A stretch of 64,000 nt of DNA from Spongiivirga sp046524175 (GTDB taxonomy: Bacteria > Bacteroidota > Bacteroidia > Flavobacteriales > Flavobacteriaceae): NCBI RefSeq assembly GCF_046524175.1, contig NZ_JBEFZF010000004.1:434001-498000 (forward strand), written 5' to 3'. This document shows positions 7,539 through 15,866 of this stretch, piece after piece; positions within the stretch are counted from its first letter, which is position 1, and the number at the start of each line of letters is the position of its first letter. The notes under the pieces are model-generated. The model was not told where the DNA came from and made no database searches. It worked only from the letters and a program-made list of their open reading frames with translations. A program made the translations under genes and the position numbers.

Positions 7539-8561
7539 TTACTGCAGTTTTATGTTAGAGTAGCCCAGGCCATCGGGTTCTTTACCTGCGGTTAATCTTC
7601 CTGATATTTTCATTGTTGACAGATCGATTACTGTAATAATATCAGCATTTGTATTGGCAATGAAGGCGGTCTTATTATTAGGATGAATGAGTATTCCTAC
7701 TGGCACTGGACTTTGGTCAAAATCTTGAAATAAGCGTGAAGCTTCTTTTTCCTTAACAGAAATATTCATCGAAATGGTAGTAAGTAATTTCTTCGTTTTG
7801 GCATCAAACACATTAAGATTCCCTGTTTGTGCGTTTGAAACAAGGGCATATTTACCATCAGAAGTGGTCTTTATGCGAATAGGAAATTTAGAAGAAACTA
7901 TTTCATGCGTAGTTTCAAGTGTTTTTACATTTAAAACAGTAACCGTATCGTTAGATCGGTTAGTGACCCAAACTTCTTTACCATCCGCAGAAATTGCAAT
8001 GCCTTCAGCACCTTTTCCGGTTTTAAGAATGCGGTCTAATCTGTTCTTATCAAGATCAATTACCGATACACTATTAGACCTGATATTTGCAACGAAAGCT
8101 CTATTCATTACAGGTGAATAAGCTACCATATGACTTGTTTCTTGCTCGGTATCTATCGCTTTACGAATCGCACCTGTATTGATATTAACTTGAATTAACT
8201 TTTTACTACCCTCGCAAGTGACTAACACATTGGTATCGCTTATAAACTCAATTCCGTGTGGAGATACATACTCTAAAAGGATCGTTTTAATGACCTTTTT
8301 TTGAGGAATGCTTATCACCGTTAAGGATTGCCCGGGTTCATTTCGATTGCCATAATTAGTTATGACGGCGAGCGTATGATCGGGTGAAATAGCCACTTCA
8401 TGTGGTCCTATTCCGGTTGGTAAAGTGACCACACTTTCGTGCGAGGTCAAATCTATTAGGTCAACAGTATGGTCCGATTTATTTAATACAACCAATGTGC
8501 CCTCTTGCGCACCAATATGCAACCCGTAAAATAGCAGTATAATGGTTAGAAGTTTTTTCAT
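7539..8561 (-). CDS. Secreted YVTN/YncE-like beta-propeller protein
   Basis: 340 residues from ATG 8561, which opens the signal peptide MKKLLTIILLFYGLHIGAQ. The longer frame to 8657 runs into the msrB coding region and is rejected. Repeats of about 42 residues follow the YVTN pattern (VALVSNAQTGNLNVFDAKT, VWVTNRSNDTVTVLNVKT, AFIANTNADIITVIDLST), consistent with a seven-bladed propeller exported to the periplasm or surface. These proteins usually act as binding scaffolds; the ligand is unknown. It lies seven bases after the msrB stop, in one minus-strand group with both msrB genes and the DinB-like gene. Confidence 0.88.
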   Translation of the reverse strand: MKKLLTIILLFYGLHIGAQEGTLVVLNKSDHTVDLIDLTSHESVVTLPTGIGPHEVAISPDHTLAVITNYGNRNEPGQSLTVISIPQKKVIKTILLEYVSPHGIEFISDTNVLVTCEGSKKLIQVNINTGAIRKAIDTEQETSHMVAYSPVMNRAFVANIRSNSVSVIDLDKNRLDRILKTGKGAEGIAISADGKEVWVTNRSNDTVTVLNVKTLETTHEIVSSKFPIRIKTTSDGKYALVSNAQTGNLNVFDAKTKKLLTTISMNISVKEKEASRLFQDFDQSPVPVGILIHPNNKTAFIANTNADIITVIDLSTMKISGRLTAGKEPDGLGYSNIKLQ

Positions 8562-8568
8562 AGTGGTT

Positions 8569-8979
8569 TTAGAAATCGGATTGTTTTTCGAAATCAATAC
8601 TAAGTGAGTTAACACAATATCGTTGTCCGGTTTCGGTAGGCCCGTCATTAAAAACATGTCCTAAGTGCCCCCCGCAATTTGCACATACAATTTCGGTACG
8701 GATCATTCCGTGCGAAGTATCACGAATGTATTCAACGGTACCTTCAATGGCTTCATCGAAGCTAGGCCAGCCACACCCTGAATCAAACTTAGAATCGCTT
8801 TCAAACAACTTAGTATCACAACCTTTGCATGTATAGGTGCCAGCATCATAGTGCGAGTTGTATTTGCCAGTAAAGGGTCTTTCTGTGCCTTTTTTTCTTA
8901 AAATGACGTACTCATCATCGCTCAGTTGCTGTTTCCAATCAGCGTCGGTTTTTTTAACAGGATAGTTTTTTTTACTCAT
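8569..8979 (-). CDS. msrB: Peptide-methionine (R)-S-oxide reductase, cytosolic form
   Basis: 136 residues without a signal peptide. Zinc-site pairs CKGC and CANC, the substrate motif GCGWPSF, GGHLGHVF, and catalytic Cys about 122 in RYCVNS are all present. The cysteine in GCGWP is the usual resolving cysteine, so thioredoxin recycling is expected. MsrB reduces the R-epimer of oxidised methionine in proteins. The start overlaps the end of the exported MsrB by eight bases, so both are translated from one message but act in different compartments. Confidence 0.95.
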   Translation of the reverse strand: MSKKNYPVKKTDADWKQQLSDDEYVILRKKGTERPFTGKYNSHYDAGTYTCKGCDTKLFESDSKFDSGCGWPSFDEAIEGTVEYIRDTSHGMIRTEIVCANCGGHLGHVFNDGPTETGQRYCVNSLSIDFEKQSDF

Positions 8980-9472
8980 CTTTTTCCGGAATAAACTTTA
9001 GGGCGGCTCCATTTATACAATGTCTTTTTCCAGTTGTGGCTCTGGGTCCATCATTAAATACATGGCCCAAATGACCTCCGCAGGTAGCACAATGCTCTTC
9101 GGTACGAGCATACCCTATTTTATAATCAACATCATAGGCTACATTGCCTTTAATTTCCTGGTCAAAGCTTGGCCATCCCGTACCGGATTTAAATTTGTTG
9201 TCACTTTTAAACAATGGGGTTTTACAGGCTGCGCATACATAAGTGCCTTTTCTTTTATTATCCAAAAGTTCGCTGGTAAATGGTCGCTCGGTTCCTGCTT
9301 GTCTTAAAACGTAGTATTGTTTGTCTGTTAAAGAAGCTTTCCACTCCGCATCTGTTTTAGTAACGGCATATACTTTTTCCTTTTTTTCAGTAGTCGATTC
9401 CTTTTTTTGGGCATTGCCGTTACACCCAAAAAACAGTATACTAAGTACTATTAAAATTGATGTTCTTTTCAT
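8972..9472 (-). CDS. msrB: Peptide-methionine (R)-S-oxide reductase, lipoprotein form
   Basis: 166 residues beginning with a lipoprotein signal (lipobox LFFGC, Cys about 17) and a lysine-rich linker to about residue 35. The MsrB domain has zinc pairs CAAC and CATC, GGHLGHVF and catalytic Cys about 152 in RHCING. Where the cytosolic copy has GCGWP this one has GTGWP, so the usual resolving cysteine is missing and a different recycling route is expected. It probably repairs oxidised methionine in the periplasm. Confidence 0.93.
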   Translation of the reverse strand: MKRTSILIVLSILFFGCNGNAQKKESTTEKKEKVYAVTKTDAEWKASLTDKQYYVLRQAGTERPFTSELLDNKRKGTYVCAACKTPLFKSDNKFKSGTGWPSFDQEIKGNVAYDVDYKIGYARTEEHCATCGGHLGHVFNDGPRATTGKRHCINGAALKFIPEKDE

Positions 9473-9493
9473 GGTCTATTTTTCAAAATAAGA

Positions 9494-9534
9494 AAGTCTA
9501 TTCTCAGTGTCCTAAAGATACTGAGAATAGACTT
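9494..9534 (-). terminator. Long stem-loop terminator after the collagen-like lipoprotein gene
   Basis: A perfect 15-base stem (arms 9494-9508 and 9520-9534) with an 11-base loop. On the minus strand it is followed by a T-rich tract, though not a continuous one. It lies between the stop of the lipoprotein gene (9582) and the start of msrB (9472), so it separates those two units. Confidence 0.7.
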
Positions 9535-9581
9535 AATTTTTATAATAACCTTACAGCCTTATGCTTTTATTTATGAAATAA

Positions 9582-10142
9582 TTAAAAGTTAAGATCCTGT
9601 ATGGTGGTGGTATCAAACTTTATGCTATTAAGTTGCTCGCCTAACGTAAGCGGATCTATTTTTCCACTGGAAACCAGATTAGCCGGTACAATTGCGATTC
9701 TAAATACTTGATCTTCTAGATCTGCTGGCGCCAAAGTCGATAAATCAAAATCACCTTCTAAAAACAAATCAATGTCAAAAAAAGTGTGCTCAAAATTATA
9801 TTGAAAAATTCCTTGATCTACTAATCTTGTTTGTGGTAGCGGTCTCCAAAGATCGGCAGTACTACCATCATTGAGGTCTACTTCATCCCATAATATGTAG
9901 GCAAGTACCACATCATCTTCACCAACGTCCAGGTCACCAAATTCAAAACGGAACCTAAATTCATTTGCTGCATTGAAATCACCTTCAATATCAACTATTT
10001 TCCCTTGTATGTTTACTCCATCCAATCCATCAAGACCATCAAGTCCGTCACGTCCATCAAAGCCTGGAGGCCCTTCAGGACCTTCACAAGATGTAAATAA
10101 TATAACTGAAAGGGCAAATACTGTTTTTAATACGTTTTTCAT
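9582..10142 (-). CDS. Lipoprotein with short collagen-like Gly-X-Y segment
   Basis: 186 residues. A lipoprotein signal ends LFTSC (Cys about 19). It is followed immediately by about ten collagen-like triplets (EGPEGPPGFDGRDGLDGLDG and on, residues about 20-43), then a globular acidic beta-rich domain (about 45-186) rich in Asp and Phe and ending in DTTTIQDLNF. The collagen-like tract right after the lipid anchor would form a trimeric stalk only if three chains meet. No family is recognised for the globular part. Monocistronic: a terminator follows, and the divergent M48 gene starts 137 bases upstream. Confidence 0.8.
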   Translation of the reverse strand: MKNVLKTVFALSVILFTSCEGPEGPPGFDGRDGLDGLDGLDGVNIQGKIVDIEGDFNAANEFRFRFEFGDLDVGEDDVVLAYILWDEVDLNDGSTADLWRPLPQTRLVDQGIFQYNFEHTFFDIDLFLEGDFDLSTLAPADLEDQVFRIAIVPANLVSSGKIDPLTLGEQLNSIKFDTTTIQDLNF

Positions 10143-10279
10143 CTGATTGAATTTTAATATGATGCGTTTGGTAGATCAATAACTATTCCAAAAATTATAT
10201 TCCTGTTAATTATTCAATAATTGGGTTCATTCATCATACACAGTTTTTTGTAACTTTAACACATTCAAATACGAAGAAT

Positions 10280-11098
10280 ATGAAAAGAGTAGTCACCCTA
10301 GCGGTTGTTTTTTTTATTGCATCAGCATGCAAGACAAATCCGTTTACAGGAAAACAATATGTAAGCCTTTACGGTAACAATCAATTGTTTCCGATGGCCT
10401 TTCAACAGTATGATCAATTTTTAAATGAAAATAAAGTAGTAACAGGTACGGAAGACTCCGAAATGATAAAAAGAGTAGGACAACGAATGGCAGTAGCGGC
10501 TGAGCGTTGGCTAAATGCTCTAGGTCAACAAGGTTATTTGACAGACTACCGATGGGAATATAATTTGGTGAATAGCGATCAATTGAATGCCTGGTGTATG
10601 CCAGGTGGTAAGATTGTTTTTTACACGGGAATATTACCGGTTACTCAAACCGAAACAGGAGTGGCTGTTGTAATGGGTCATGAAATTGCTCATGCGTTGG
10701 CAAATCATGGCGCTCAGCGTATGACTGCAGGAACAGGACAGCAGTTATTAGGTGTAGCAGGTAATGTAGCATTCGCCAAAAATGAAAAGAACAGACAATT
10801 ATTCAATCAAATATATGGTGTTGGAAGTCAAGTAGGTTTTATGCTACCGTTTAGTCGTAGTCATGAAAGTGAAGCGGATGCCATCGGACTCACTTTAATG
10901 GCTATTGCCGGTTATAATCCTGATGAAGGAGCAGAATTATGGAGGCGTATGAAAGCAAAAAGCGGAGGGCAAGCACCACCAGAAATACTAAGCACACATC
11001 CTAGTAGTGATACACGTATAGCTAATTTAACCGCATTAGCGCCAAAAGCAAAAGAGGAAGCGAAGAAATTTGGTATTACCAAGTTTAGAAGCAATTAA
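10280..11098 (+). CDS. M48-family metallopeptidase lipoprotein (BepA/LoiP-like)
   Basis: 272 residues: lipobox (IASAC, Cys about 17), then a peptidase M48 domain with zinc motif HEIAH (His134, Glu135, His138) and third ligand Glu about 198 in ESEADAIG. The NPFTGKQY motif right after the lipid anchor is typical of outer-membrane quality-control proteases of the LoiP/BepA type, without the C-terminal TPR of BepA. Likely faces the periplasm and degrades misassembled envelope proteins. Monocistronic. Confidence 0.92.
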   Translation: MKRVVTLAVVFFIASACKTNPFTGKQYVSLYGNNQLFPMAFQQYDQFLNENKVVTGTEDSEMIKRVGQRMAVAAERWLNALGQQGYLTDYRWEYNLVNSDQLNAWCMPGGKIVFYTGILPVTQTETGVAVVMGHEIAHALANHGAQRMTAGTGQQLLGVAGNVAFAKNEKNRQLFNQIYGVGSQVGFMLPFSRSHESEADAIGLTLMAIAGYNPDEGAELWRRMKAKSGGQAPPEILSTHPSSDTRIANLTALAPKAKEEAKKFGITKFRSN

Positions 11099-11192
11099 AA
11101 TTTGTTATTACACTCTTTATCAGAATAGTTGACTTCTAGAACAAAATTTGACTTATATTGGTTGTCAACTAGATAACTAATAATAAATTTGT

Positions 11193-12497
11193 ATGCCAGC
11201 ACTAGAGAAAGGAAGTAAAAAACTACTTCACGCCTGGGCTTTTTTCGATTGGTCAATATCAGTTTACAACCTTATTATTTCTTCTGCGATATTCCCCATT
11301 TTTTATGGGGCTCTTTTTCGAGATGCTGGTATTGATAAAATCACCATTTTCGGTGGAGAAATCGAGAGAGCTCCACTGATAAGTTATGTTACTGCAGCAG
11401 CATTTCTTGTAGTTTCTTTCATTACACCTTTGCTAGCTGGAATTGCTGATTATATTGGTAATAAGCGGGGTTTTATGAAGTTCTTCACCTATTTGGGGGC
11501 AATATCTTGTATCGGACTTTATTTCTTTTCATTAGAACATATTTACTTTGGATTACTGTGCTACTTTTTAGCATTGGTTGGCTTTTGGACTAGCTTTGCT
11601 TTTTATAATTCATATCTACCAGATATTGCTTATCCTGAACAACACGATGCCCTTAGTGCAAAAGGCTATTCATTAGGCTATATTGGAAGTGTGATTTTGC
11701 TGGTTGTTAATCTTCTAATGATCTTAAAGTACGAGATGTTTGGTTTTGAAAGTGCTGCAGCTCCTACAAAAATATCGTTCATAATGGTAGGATTATGGTG
11801 GATGGGTTTTGCACAATATACTTTTAAATATATGCCCAAAGGAACTAAAACGGAAGGTGCACTTAATAACGTTTTATTTAACGGCTTTAAAGAACTAAAA
11901 GCTGTTTATAATTCGCTTTCCGATGATAAGCGGCTAAAAAGATATTTGATAGCTTTTTTCATCTATAGTATGGCAGTGCAGACGGTGATGTTGGTAGCTA
12001 CCTATTTTGGCGAGGAAGATATAAATTGGGGATCCGATGATGAGCGCACAGTAGGATTAATAGTGAGTATTTTATTGATTCAATTGGTAGCTATTGTGGG
12101 GGCAACGCTGACCTCAAAGCTTTCAGAAAGAATAGGAAATATCAAAACACTAATCATTGTGAACGCCATATGGATCATTATTTGCATCGCCGGATATTTT
12201 GTGATCACTCCACTTGATTTTTATATTACTGCTGGGGTTGTAGGGCTGGTGATGGGTGGAATTCAAGCGTTATCGAGATCTACTTACTCTAAATTTTTAC
12301 CAGAAACAGAGGATACTACTTCTTTCTTTAGTTTTTACGATGTAGCCGAGAAAATTGGTATTGTAATTGGTATGGCACTCTACGGAGGTGTGGCGCAAAT
12401 AACGGGTTCTATGAGGAACTCGATCATTTTCTTAGGCCTATTTTTCTTGGTGGGCATGTTATTGCTTTTTAGAGTACCCACAAAAAAAACAGCATAA
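11193..12497 (+). CDS. MFS transporter, UMF1/Atg22-like
   Basis: 434 residues with twelve predicted membrane helices. The N-terminal signature WAFFDWSISVYNLIISSAIFP (split here as WAFFDWS and the following helix) and the loop IADYIGNKRGFMKFF are typical of the UMF1 family related to fungal Atg22 vacuolar effluxers. GGIQALSRSTYSKFLPE is the conserved loop between helices 10 and 11. In fungi the relatives export amino acids; the bacterial substrate is unknown. Ends three bases before a bidirectional terminator. Confidence 0.88.
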   Translation: MPALEKGSKKLLHAWAFFDWSISVYNLIISSAIFPIFYGALFRDAGIDKITIFGGEIERAPLISYVTAAAFLVVSFITPLLAGIADYIGNKRGFMKFFTYLGAISCIGLYFFSLEHIYFGLLCYFLALVGFWTSFAFYNSYLPDIAYPEQHDALSAKGYSLGYIGSVILLVVNLLMILKYEMFGFESAAAPTKISFIMVGLWWMGFAQYTFKYMPKGTKTEGALNNVLFNGFKELKAVYNSLSDDKRLKRYLIAFFIYSMAVQTVMLVATYFGEEDINWGSDDERTVGLIVSILLIQLVAIVGATLTSKLSERIGNIKTLIIVNAIWIIICIAGYFVITPLDFYITAGVVGLVMGGIQALSRSTYSKFLPETEDTTSFFSFYDVAEKIGIVIGMALYGGVAQITGSMRNSIIFLGLFFLVGMLLLFRVPTKKTA

Positions 12498-12499
12498 AA

Positions 12500-12530
12500 A
12501 AACCCTGTTTTGCCTCAAAAAACAGGGTTT
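12500..12530. terminator. Bidirectional terminator between convergent MFS and GIN-domain genes
   Basis: A 12-base perfect stem (AAACCCTGTTTT at 12500-12511 with its complement at 12519-12530). The A-run before it supplies a U-tract on the minus strand, and the stem itself ends in TTT on the plus strand, so it can serve both genes. Confidence 0.8.
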
Positions 12531-12624
12531 CGGTAAAGTATTTGATGATTGGTTTACTTCTTAATACGTTTTATTAACGTAACTTTTGATTGATGATTGT
12601 ATTGATTGATGAATAATTTGAGGC

Positions 12625-13359
12625 TTAATTAGCTCTTTCAATATCTCCTGAACCTGTTACTTTACTATCTTCTTTTTTAGGATTACCGGTATACCGAATA
12701 TCTCCCGATCCAGTAATTCTAGCGGTTAAATAACCATCACAATGTGCTCTGATATCTCCTGATCCTGTTACCTTAGCACTTACATCTTGTGCTTTTACAC
12801 TAAAAGCATAAATATCTCCTGATCCAGTGACGAAGTATTCCGCATCATTGGTACTACCATCAAGACGCAAGTCACCTGAACCCGTTACTTTTCCTTCTAG
12901 GGTATTGACATCTAATTTAAGATTAACATCTCCTGAACCGGAAACACCAGTTGTAAAGTTAGATGCTTTAATAACATCTTTACTTACTACATCACCTGAA
13001 CCAGATAAAGTTACCATGTCTAAATCTTCAAAAGGTACTGTAACGCGTATTCCTTTGTTCCAGGTTGTACGTAGGTTATATCCTTTTTCAACATAAATTT
13101 TAAGCGAAGATCCGTTTACTTCGGTAATGATATATTCTAAAAGGTTTTCTTCGGCTTCAACGGTTAATTTACCTTCATCACCTGATACTAGTTCTACGTC
13201 AAAAAAGCCAGCTACACGCACTTGATCATAATCCGATGTATTTCTAGTTTCGGTTTTGACATTACCATTACCTCTTACTTTTTTATTACCCCACCATTGG
13301 GCGTTTGCTGTCGTTATTGCAAGCACAAAGGCTGCACAGAATAAAGTTGTTTTTTTCAT
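12625..13359 (-). CDS. GIN-domain (DUF2807) secreted protein with GSGD repeats
   Basis: 244 residues: signal peptide (1-20, ...TTANAQ), then a head GIN domain (DUF2807), predicted as a right-handed beta-solenoid. The motif (S/T)GSGD recurs seven times at roughly 17-25 residue spacing (LSGSGDVV, VSGSGDVN, VTGSGDLR, VTGSGDIY, VTGSGDIR, ITGSGDIR, VTGSGDIE), the last close to the C-terminus. Function unknown; such proteins are cell-envelope exported. It lies 26 bases downstream of the DUF4097-like gene and closes the ECF-sigma operon, implying it is a target of that system. Confidence 0.85.
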   Translation of the reverse strand: MKKTTLFCAAFVLAITTANAQWWGNKKVRGNGNVKTETRNTSDYDQVRVAGFFDVELVSGDEGKLTVEAEENLLEYIITEVNGSSLKIYVEKGYNLRTTWNKGIRVTVPFEDLDMVTLSGSGDVVSKDVIKASNFTTGVSGSGDVNLKLDVNTLEGKVTGSGDLRLDGSTNDAEYFVTGSGDIYAFSVKAQDVSAKVTGSGDIRAHCDGYLTARITGSGDIRYTGNPKKEDSKVTGSGDIERAN

Positions 13360-13385
13360 TGTATTGTTATTTTTATTGTTGTTAT

Positions 13386-14486
13386 TTAAAATTGCTTTTC
13401 AAACTTAATACCACCGTATTCGGAGTTGATTATTACCTTATTACCACTATTTTGCTTACCGTAATATCCACTGTAAAACTTATCTGATGACTTTGATACT
13501 TTTCTGATATATTCAAAATCGTCATCATCGCCACTTACGCCGGCATATTCTAAAGTGAGCTCGAAATCGAAATGATAGTCAGGTGCGTACCCTATTCGTA
13601 TACCGGTATAGTCCGAGCGTATATCAATATTTCCTGCATCACTATCCATCTTTTCAATTTTGACCGATCCGTAGTCAGATCTAATAGATACATCACCGTG
13701 AACAGTACCTAAGCGGGTAGTCAGGTAGTCACCAGTACCCTTAAAATCATTTACTTCTTTAACCTTTAGCGAACCATAATCACAATTATATTCCACTTTT
13801 TTAACATTTTCAACTGCAGATTGGGTATAATCTGCGTTAATCACAACCGATTCTGCCTTATCCAAAGTAAACCCAGAATAGTCGGCATTTATTTTTCCAC
13901 TTTTCATGTACGCAATGGTCGATTTTGATGTATAATCAAAGTTCAAATAATTTCCATCAGCCATTAACTCTCCTAAAGTAATTTTCCCATAATCACAGCT
14001 TATAGTGGCAACACCTTCTATTTTATCAAGACTAATACTACCATAGTCATTGTTGAGATTAGCGTCATTAGTAACGGGCATTTTAACAGTGTAGTTAATT
14101 TGCATATTTACGTTGTTATTCTTGGTCCATTTCCACCAAGAGCTTCCCTTGTCTTTATTAAAGATAGTCCGTGCTGAAACTAAGTTGTTAGAAGCTTCAA
14201 AATTTACGTCAATTTCTTCCAGCTTGCGCTGAACCTTTTCCTCATTGTTACCATTGGTTTTTACATGTACTTCAATGACAATTCTATTCTCATTCCAAGA
14301 GGTGACGTTTACATGACCGTAGCTATTATTAATTTTTAGTGTAGCGTTAGGGCTTACGGTGTACTCTTTTTTGATTTTCTTTTCTTTGGTATATCTACCC
14401 TTCCAGCCTCCATCGTAACTAAAAGCAAATACTGGTATAAGAAGGGCAATAAGTAATGATTTAAATAATTGTGTTTTCATTTTCAA
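13386..14486 (-). CDS. Secreted DUF4097-like beta-solenoid protein
   Basis: 366 residues; start ATG 14486 (or 14480), overlapping the anti-sigma-like gene by 26 bases. Signal peptide ends VFAFSY. The body is a beta-repeat domain in which xDYxx recurs: NNDYGSISL, SCDYGKITL, NADYSGFTL, NCDYGSLKV, RSDYGSVKI, RSDYTGIRI, NSEYGGIKF. This is the DUF4097/adhesin-like solenoid pattern, related in architecture to the GIN protein downstream. Function unknown; the envelope location and operon suggest a cell-surface stress role. Confidence 0.8.
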   Translation of the reverse strand: MKMKTQLFKSLLIALLIPVFAFSYDGGWKGRYTKEKKIKKEYTVSPNATLKINNSYGHVNVTSWNENRIVIEVHVKTNGNNEEKVQRKLEEIDVNFEASNNLVSARTIFNKDKGSSWWKWTKNNNVNMQINYTVKMPVTNDANLNNDYGSISLDKIEGVATISCDYGKITLGELMADGNYLNFDYTSKSTIAYMKSGKINADYSGFTLDKAESVVINADYTQSAVENVKKVEYNCDYGSLKVKEVNDFKGTGDYLTTRLGTVHGDVSIRSDYGSVKIEKMDSDAGNIDIRSDYTGIRIGYAPDYHFDFELTLEYAGVSGDDDDFEYIRKVSKSSDKFYSGYYGKQNSGNKVIINSEYGGIKFEKQF

Positions 14487-15033
14487 GGTTGTTAAGGTTT
14501 TTTACCGCTTCAATTCGTTCTAATACATTTTCAAGCAGTTCAATTCTGTTTTTTAGATTGATGATCATTGCACTTATAATGCGTTTATCAGCACCATTAT
14601 CAATGATATCTTGGGTTAGCAAGCTGTAATCGCTTTCTAATAGTTTTAGTTGCTCTTTTGCATCTTCAAAAATTTGTTGTGTACTCTCGTCGACCGAACC
14701 TGCAATTTTTTCTAATTCTTCATTAATTAATGAAGTAAAATAGACTTCGGTTTGTTGCATTTCAGGAGAAACTTCGGCTAGATCGTTTTGTGCTGGCTTA
14801 TTTTGAAGACCGAAATACAATCCGAAAAGCACTATGAAGGAAGCGGCAATCAAAAACGGTTTTTTCCAACTCAACTTTCTTACTTTAACTTCTTCCTCTT
14901 CAGCTAGGTCATGCTGATCTAGACTTTTTAGTTTATCCAGAAATCTGTTTTGATGACCTTCTTTTGGCGATTCTATATCAAAATCGTCTTTAAGATTATC
15001 AAACAATTCGTTTATGTTGTCATCTACACGCAT
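14461..15033 (-). CDS. Anti-sigma-factor-like single-pass membrane protein
   Basis: 190 residues: a short acidic cytosolic N-terminus (INELFDNLKDDFD, about 1-70), one transmembrane helix (about 72-92, FLIAASFIVLFGLYFGL), then a helical periplasmic domain rich in Glu and Leu. Its start overlaps the sigma gene by 10 bases, the arrangement typical of cognate anti-sigma factors. No zinc-binding HxxxCxxC motif is present, so it is not a ZAS-type anti-sigma. The role is inferred from context and topology. Confidence 0.7.
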   Translation of the reverse strand: MRVDDNINELFDNLKDDFDIESPKEGHQNRFLDKLKSLDQHDLAEEEEVKVRKLSWKKPFLIAASFIVLFGLYFGLQNKPAQNDLAEVSPEMQQTEVYFTSLINEELEKIAGSVDESTQQIFEDAKEQLKLLESDYSLLTQDIIDNGADKRIISAMIINLKNRIELLENVLERIEAVKNLNNLENENTII

Positions 15034-15581
15034 ACTTCAACTAATTTTTTTCGCAAACTTTCTTTGGCTCTAGAGATCGTTGTGCGACAGTTAGCATAAC
15101 TTAAATTCATTATTGTACAAATTTCTTCATAATCATAACCTTCAATTAAATGCAGGGTCAAAGAAACTCGGTAATTATCTTTCAGCTTGTTCATGGTTTC
15201 CAATACTTTTTGAGCCTTCAAGCTTGTTATCATGTCATCCGAAGTAACTCCCTCGTTATCTTCGACCGTTTGCATTACATTTTCAAAGGGCACCTTTTGG
15301 TGTTTTTTTTGTTTGTTGTAATGATAAATACTGTTGTTTACTACAATACGTTTTAACCAAGCGCCGAAAGTAACTTCTCCTTTAAAAGATGCAAGCTTTG
15401 TAAACGCGTTTAAAAATGATTCTTGCATGACATCTTCAGCTTCCTGGTCGTCCTTTACAATTCGCACTGCGGTGTTATACATCGCCTTGTAATAGCGATT
15501 GTAGACCTCCATTTGCGCGGATTGGTTACCGGACATACACAATGGTAATAACTGTTCAATATTTAACTTTTGTTGGCTCAA
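15024..15581 (-). CDS. ECF RNA polymerase sigma factor
   Basis: 185 residues: sigma region 2 (about 22-90) with MYNTAVRIVKDDQEAEDVMQ and TFGAWLKRIVVN, and region 4 (about 125-180) with EGYDYEEICTIMNLSYANCRTTISRA, the helix-turn-helix that reads the -35 element. The first gene of a four-gene minus-strand operon: sigma, membrane anti-sigma-like, DUF4097-like, GIN protein. All junctions overlap or are shorter than 30 bases. Likely reports envelope status and controls this operon and others. Confidence 0.93.
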   Translation of the reverse strand: MSQQKLNIEQLLPLCMSGNQSAQMEVYNRYYKAMYNTAVRIVKDDQEAEDVMQESFLNAFTKLASFKGEVTFGAWLKRIVVNNSIYHYNKQKKHQKVPFENVMQTVEDNEGVTSDDMITSLKAQKVLETMNKLKDNYRVSLTLHLIEGYDYEEICTIMNLSYANCRTTISRAKESLRKKLVEVCV

Positions 15582-15646
15582 AAAGTTTGGTTATTTGTTA
15601 TAAAGATGAGACGTTTTTTTGATTGTTACAGTTTAAGTTAATTTTT

Positions 15647-15832
15647 TTATTCAAGACTAAAAGTGAACCTGCCGAGTTGTTGGGTTGAAATTTCATTTAA
15701 GAGCTTTCTTACCACATCTTCTTTGGCATAGCCTTTGTCGTTTATATGATGATTTAGCAAGCAAAGAGGTTGATACTGTTGAGATTGAAAGCTTTTGCTA
15801 ATGAATAGACTAATATTAAAAATGAAAAGCCA
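15647..15832 (-). pseudogene. Possible gene remnant between the sigma gene and lon
   Basis: A minus-strand frame is open for 61 codons, ending TAA 15647-15649 and blocked upstream by TGA 15833-15835. The C-terminal part reads like protein (DKGYAKEDVVRKLLNEIS...QLGRFTFSLE). No ATG or GTG exists in the frame; only a late TTG. It could be a 5'-truncated relic, a non-ATG small gene or chance in AT-rich DNA. The rest of 15582-15866 shows no other gene. Confidence 0.25.
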
Positions 15833-15866
15833 TCATAAATAATGACATTATGGCTTATACGAAGAT

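Noticed and set aside
8562..8657. Extension of the beta-propeller gene to 8657
   Set aside because: Would run into the msrB coding region and place 32 residues ahead of a clear signal peptide.
11184..11191. TAAATTTG match to the -7 consensus just before the MFS gene
   Set aside because: Only one base separates it from ATG 11193, so the transcript would start inside the gene; chance matches are common in AT-rich DNA.
12580..12615. Direct repeats of TTGATTGATGA after the bidirectional terminator
   Set aside because: Two short copies only, low complexity, no gene context.
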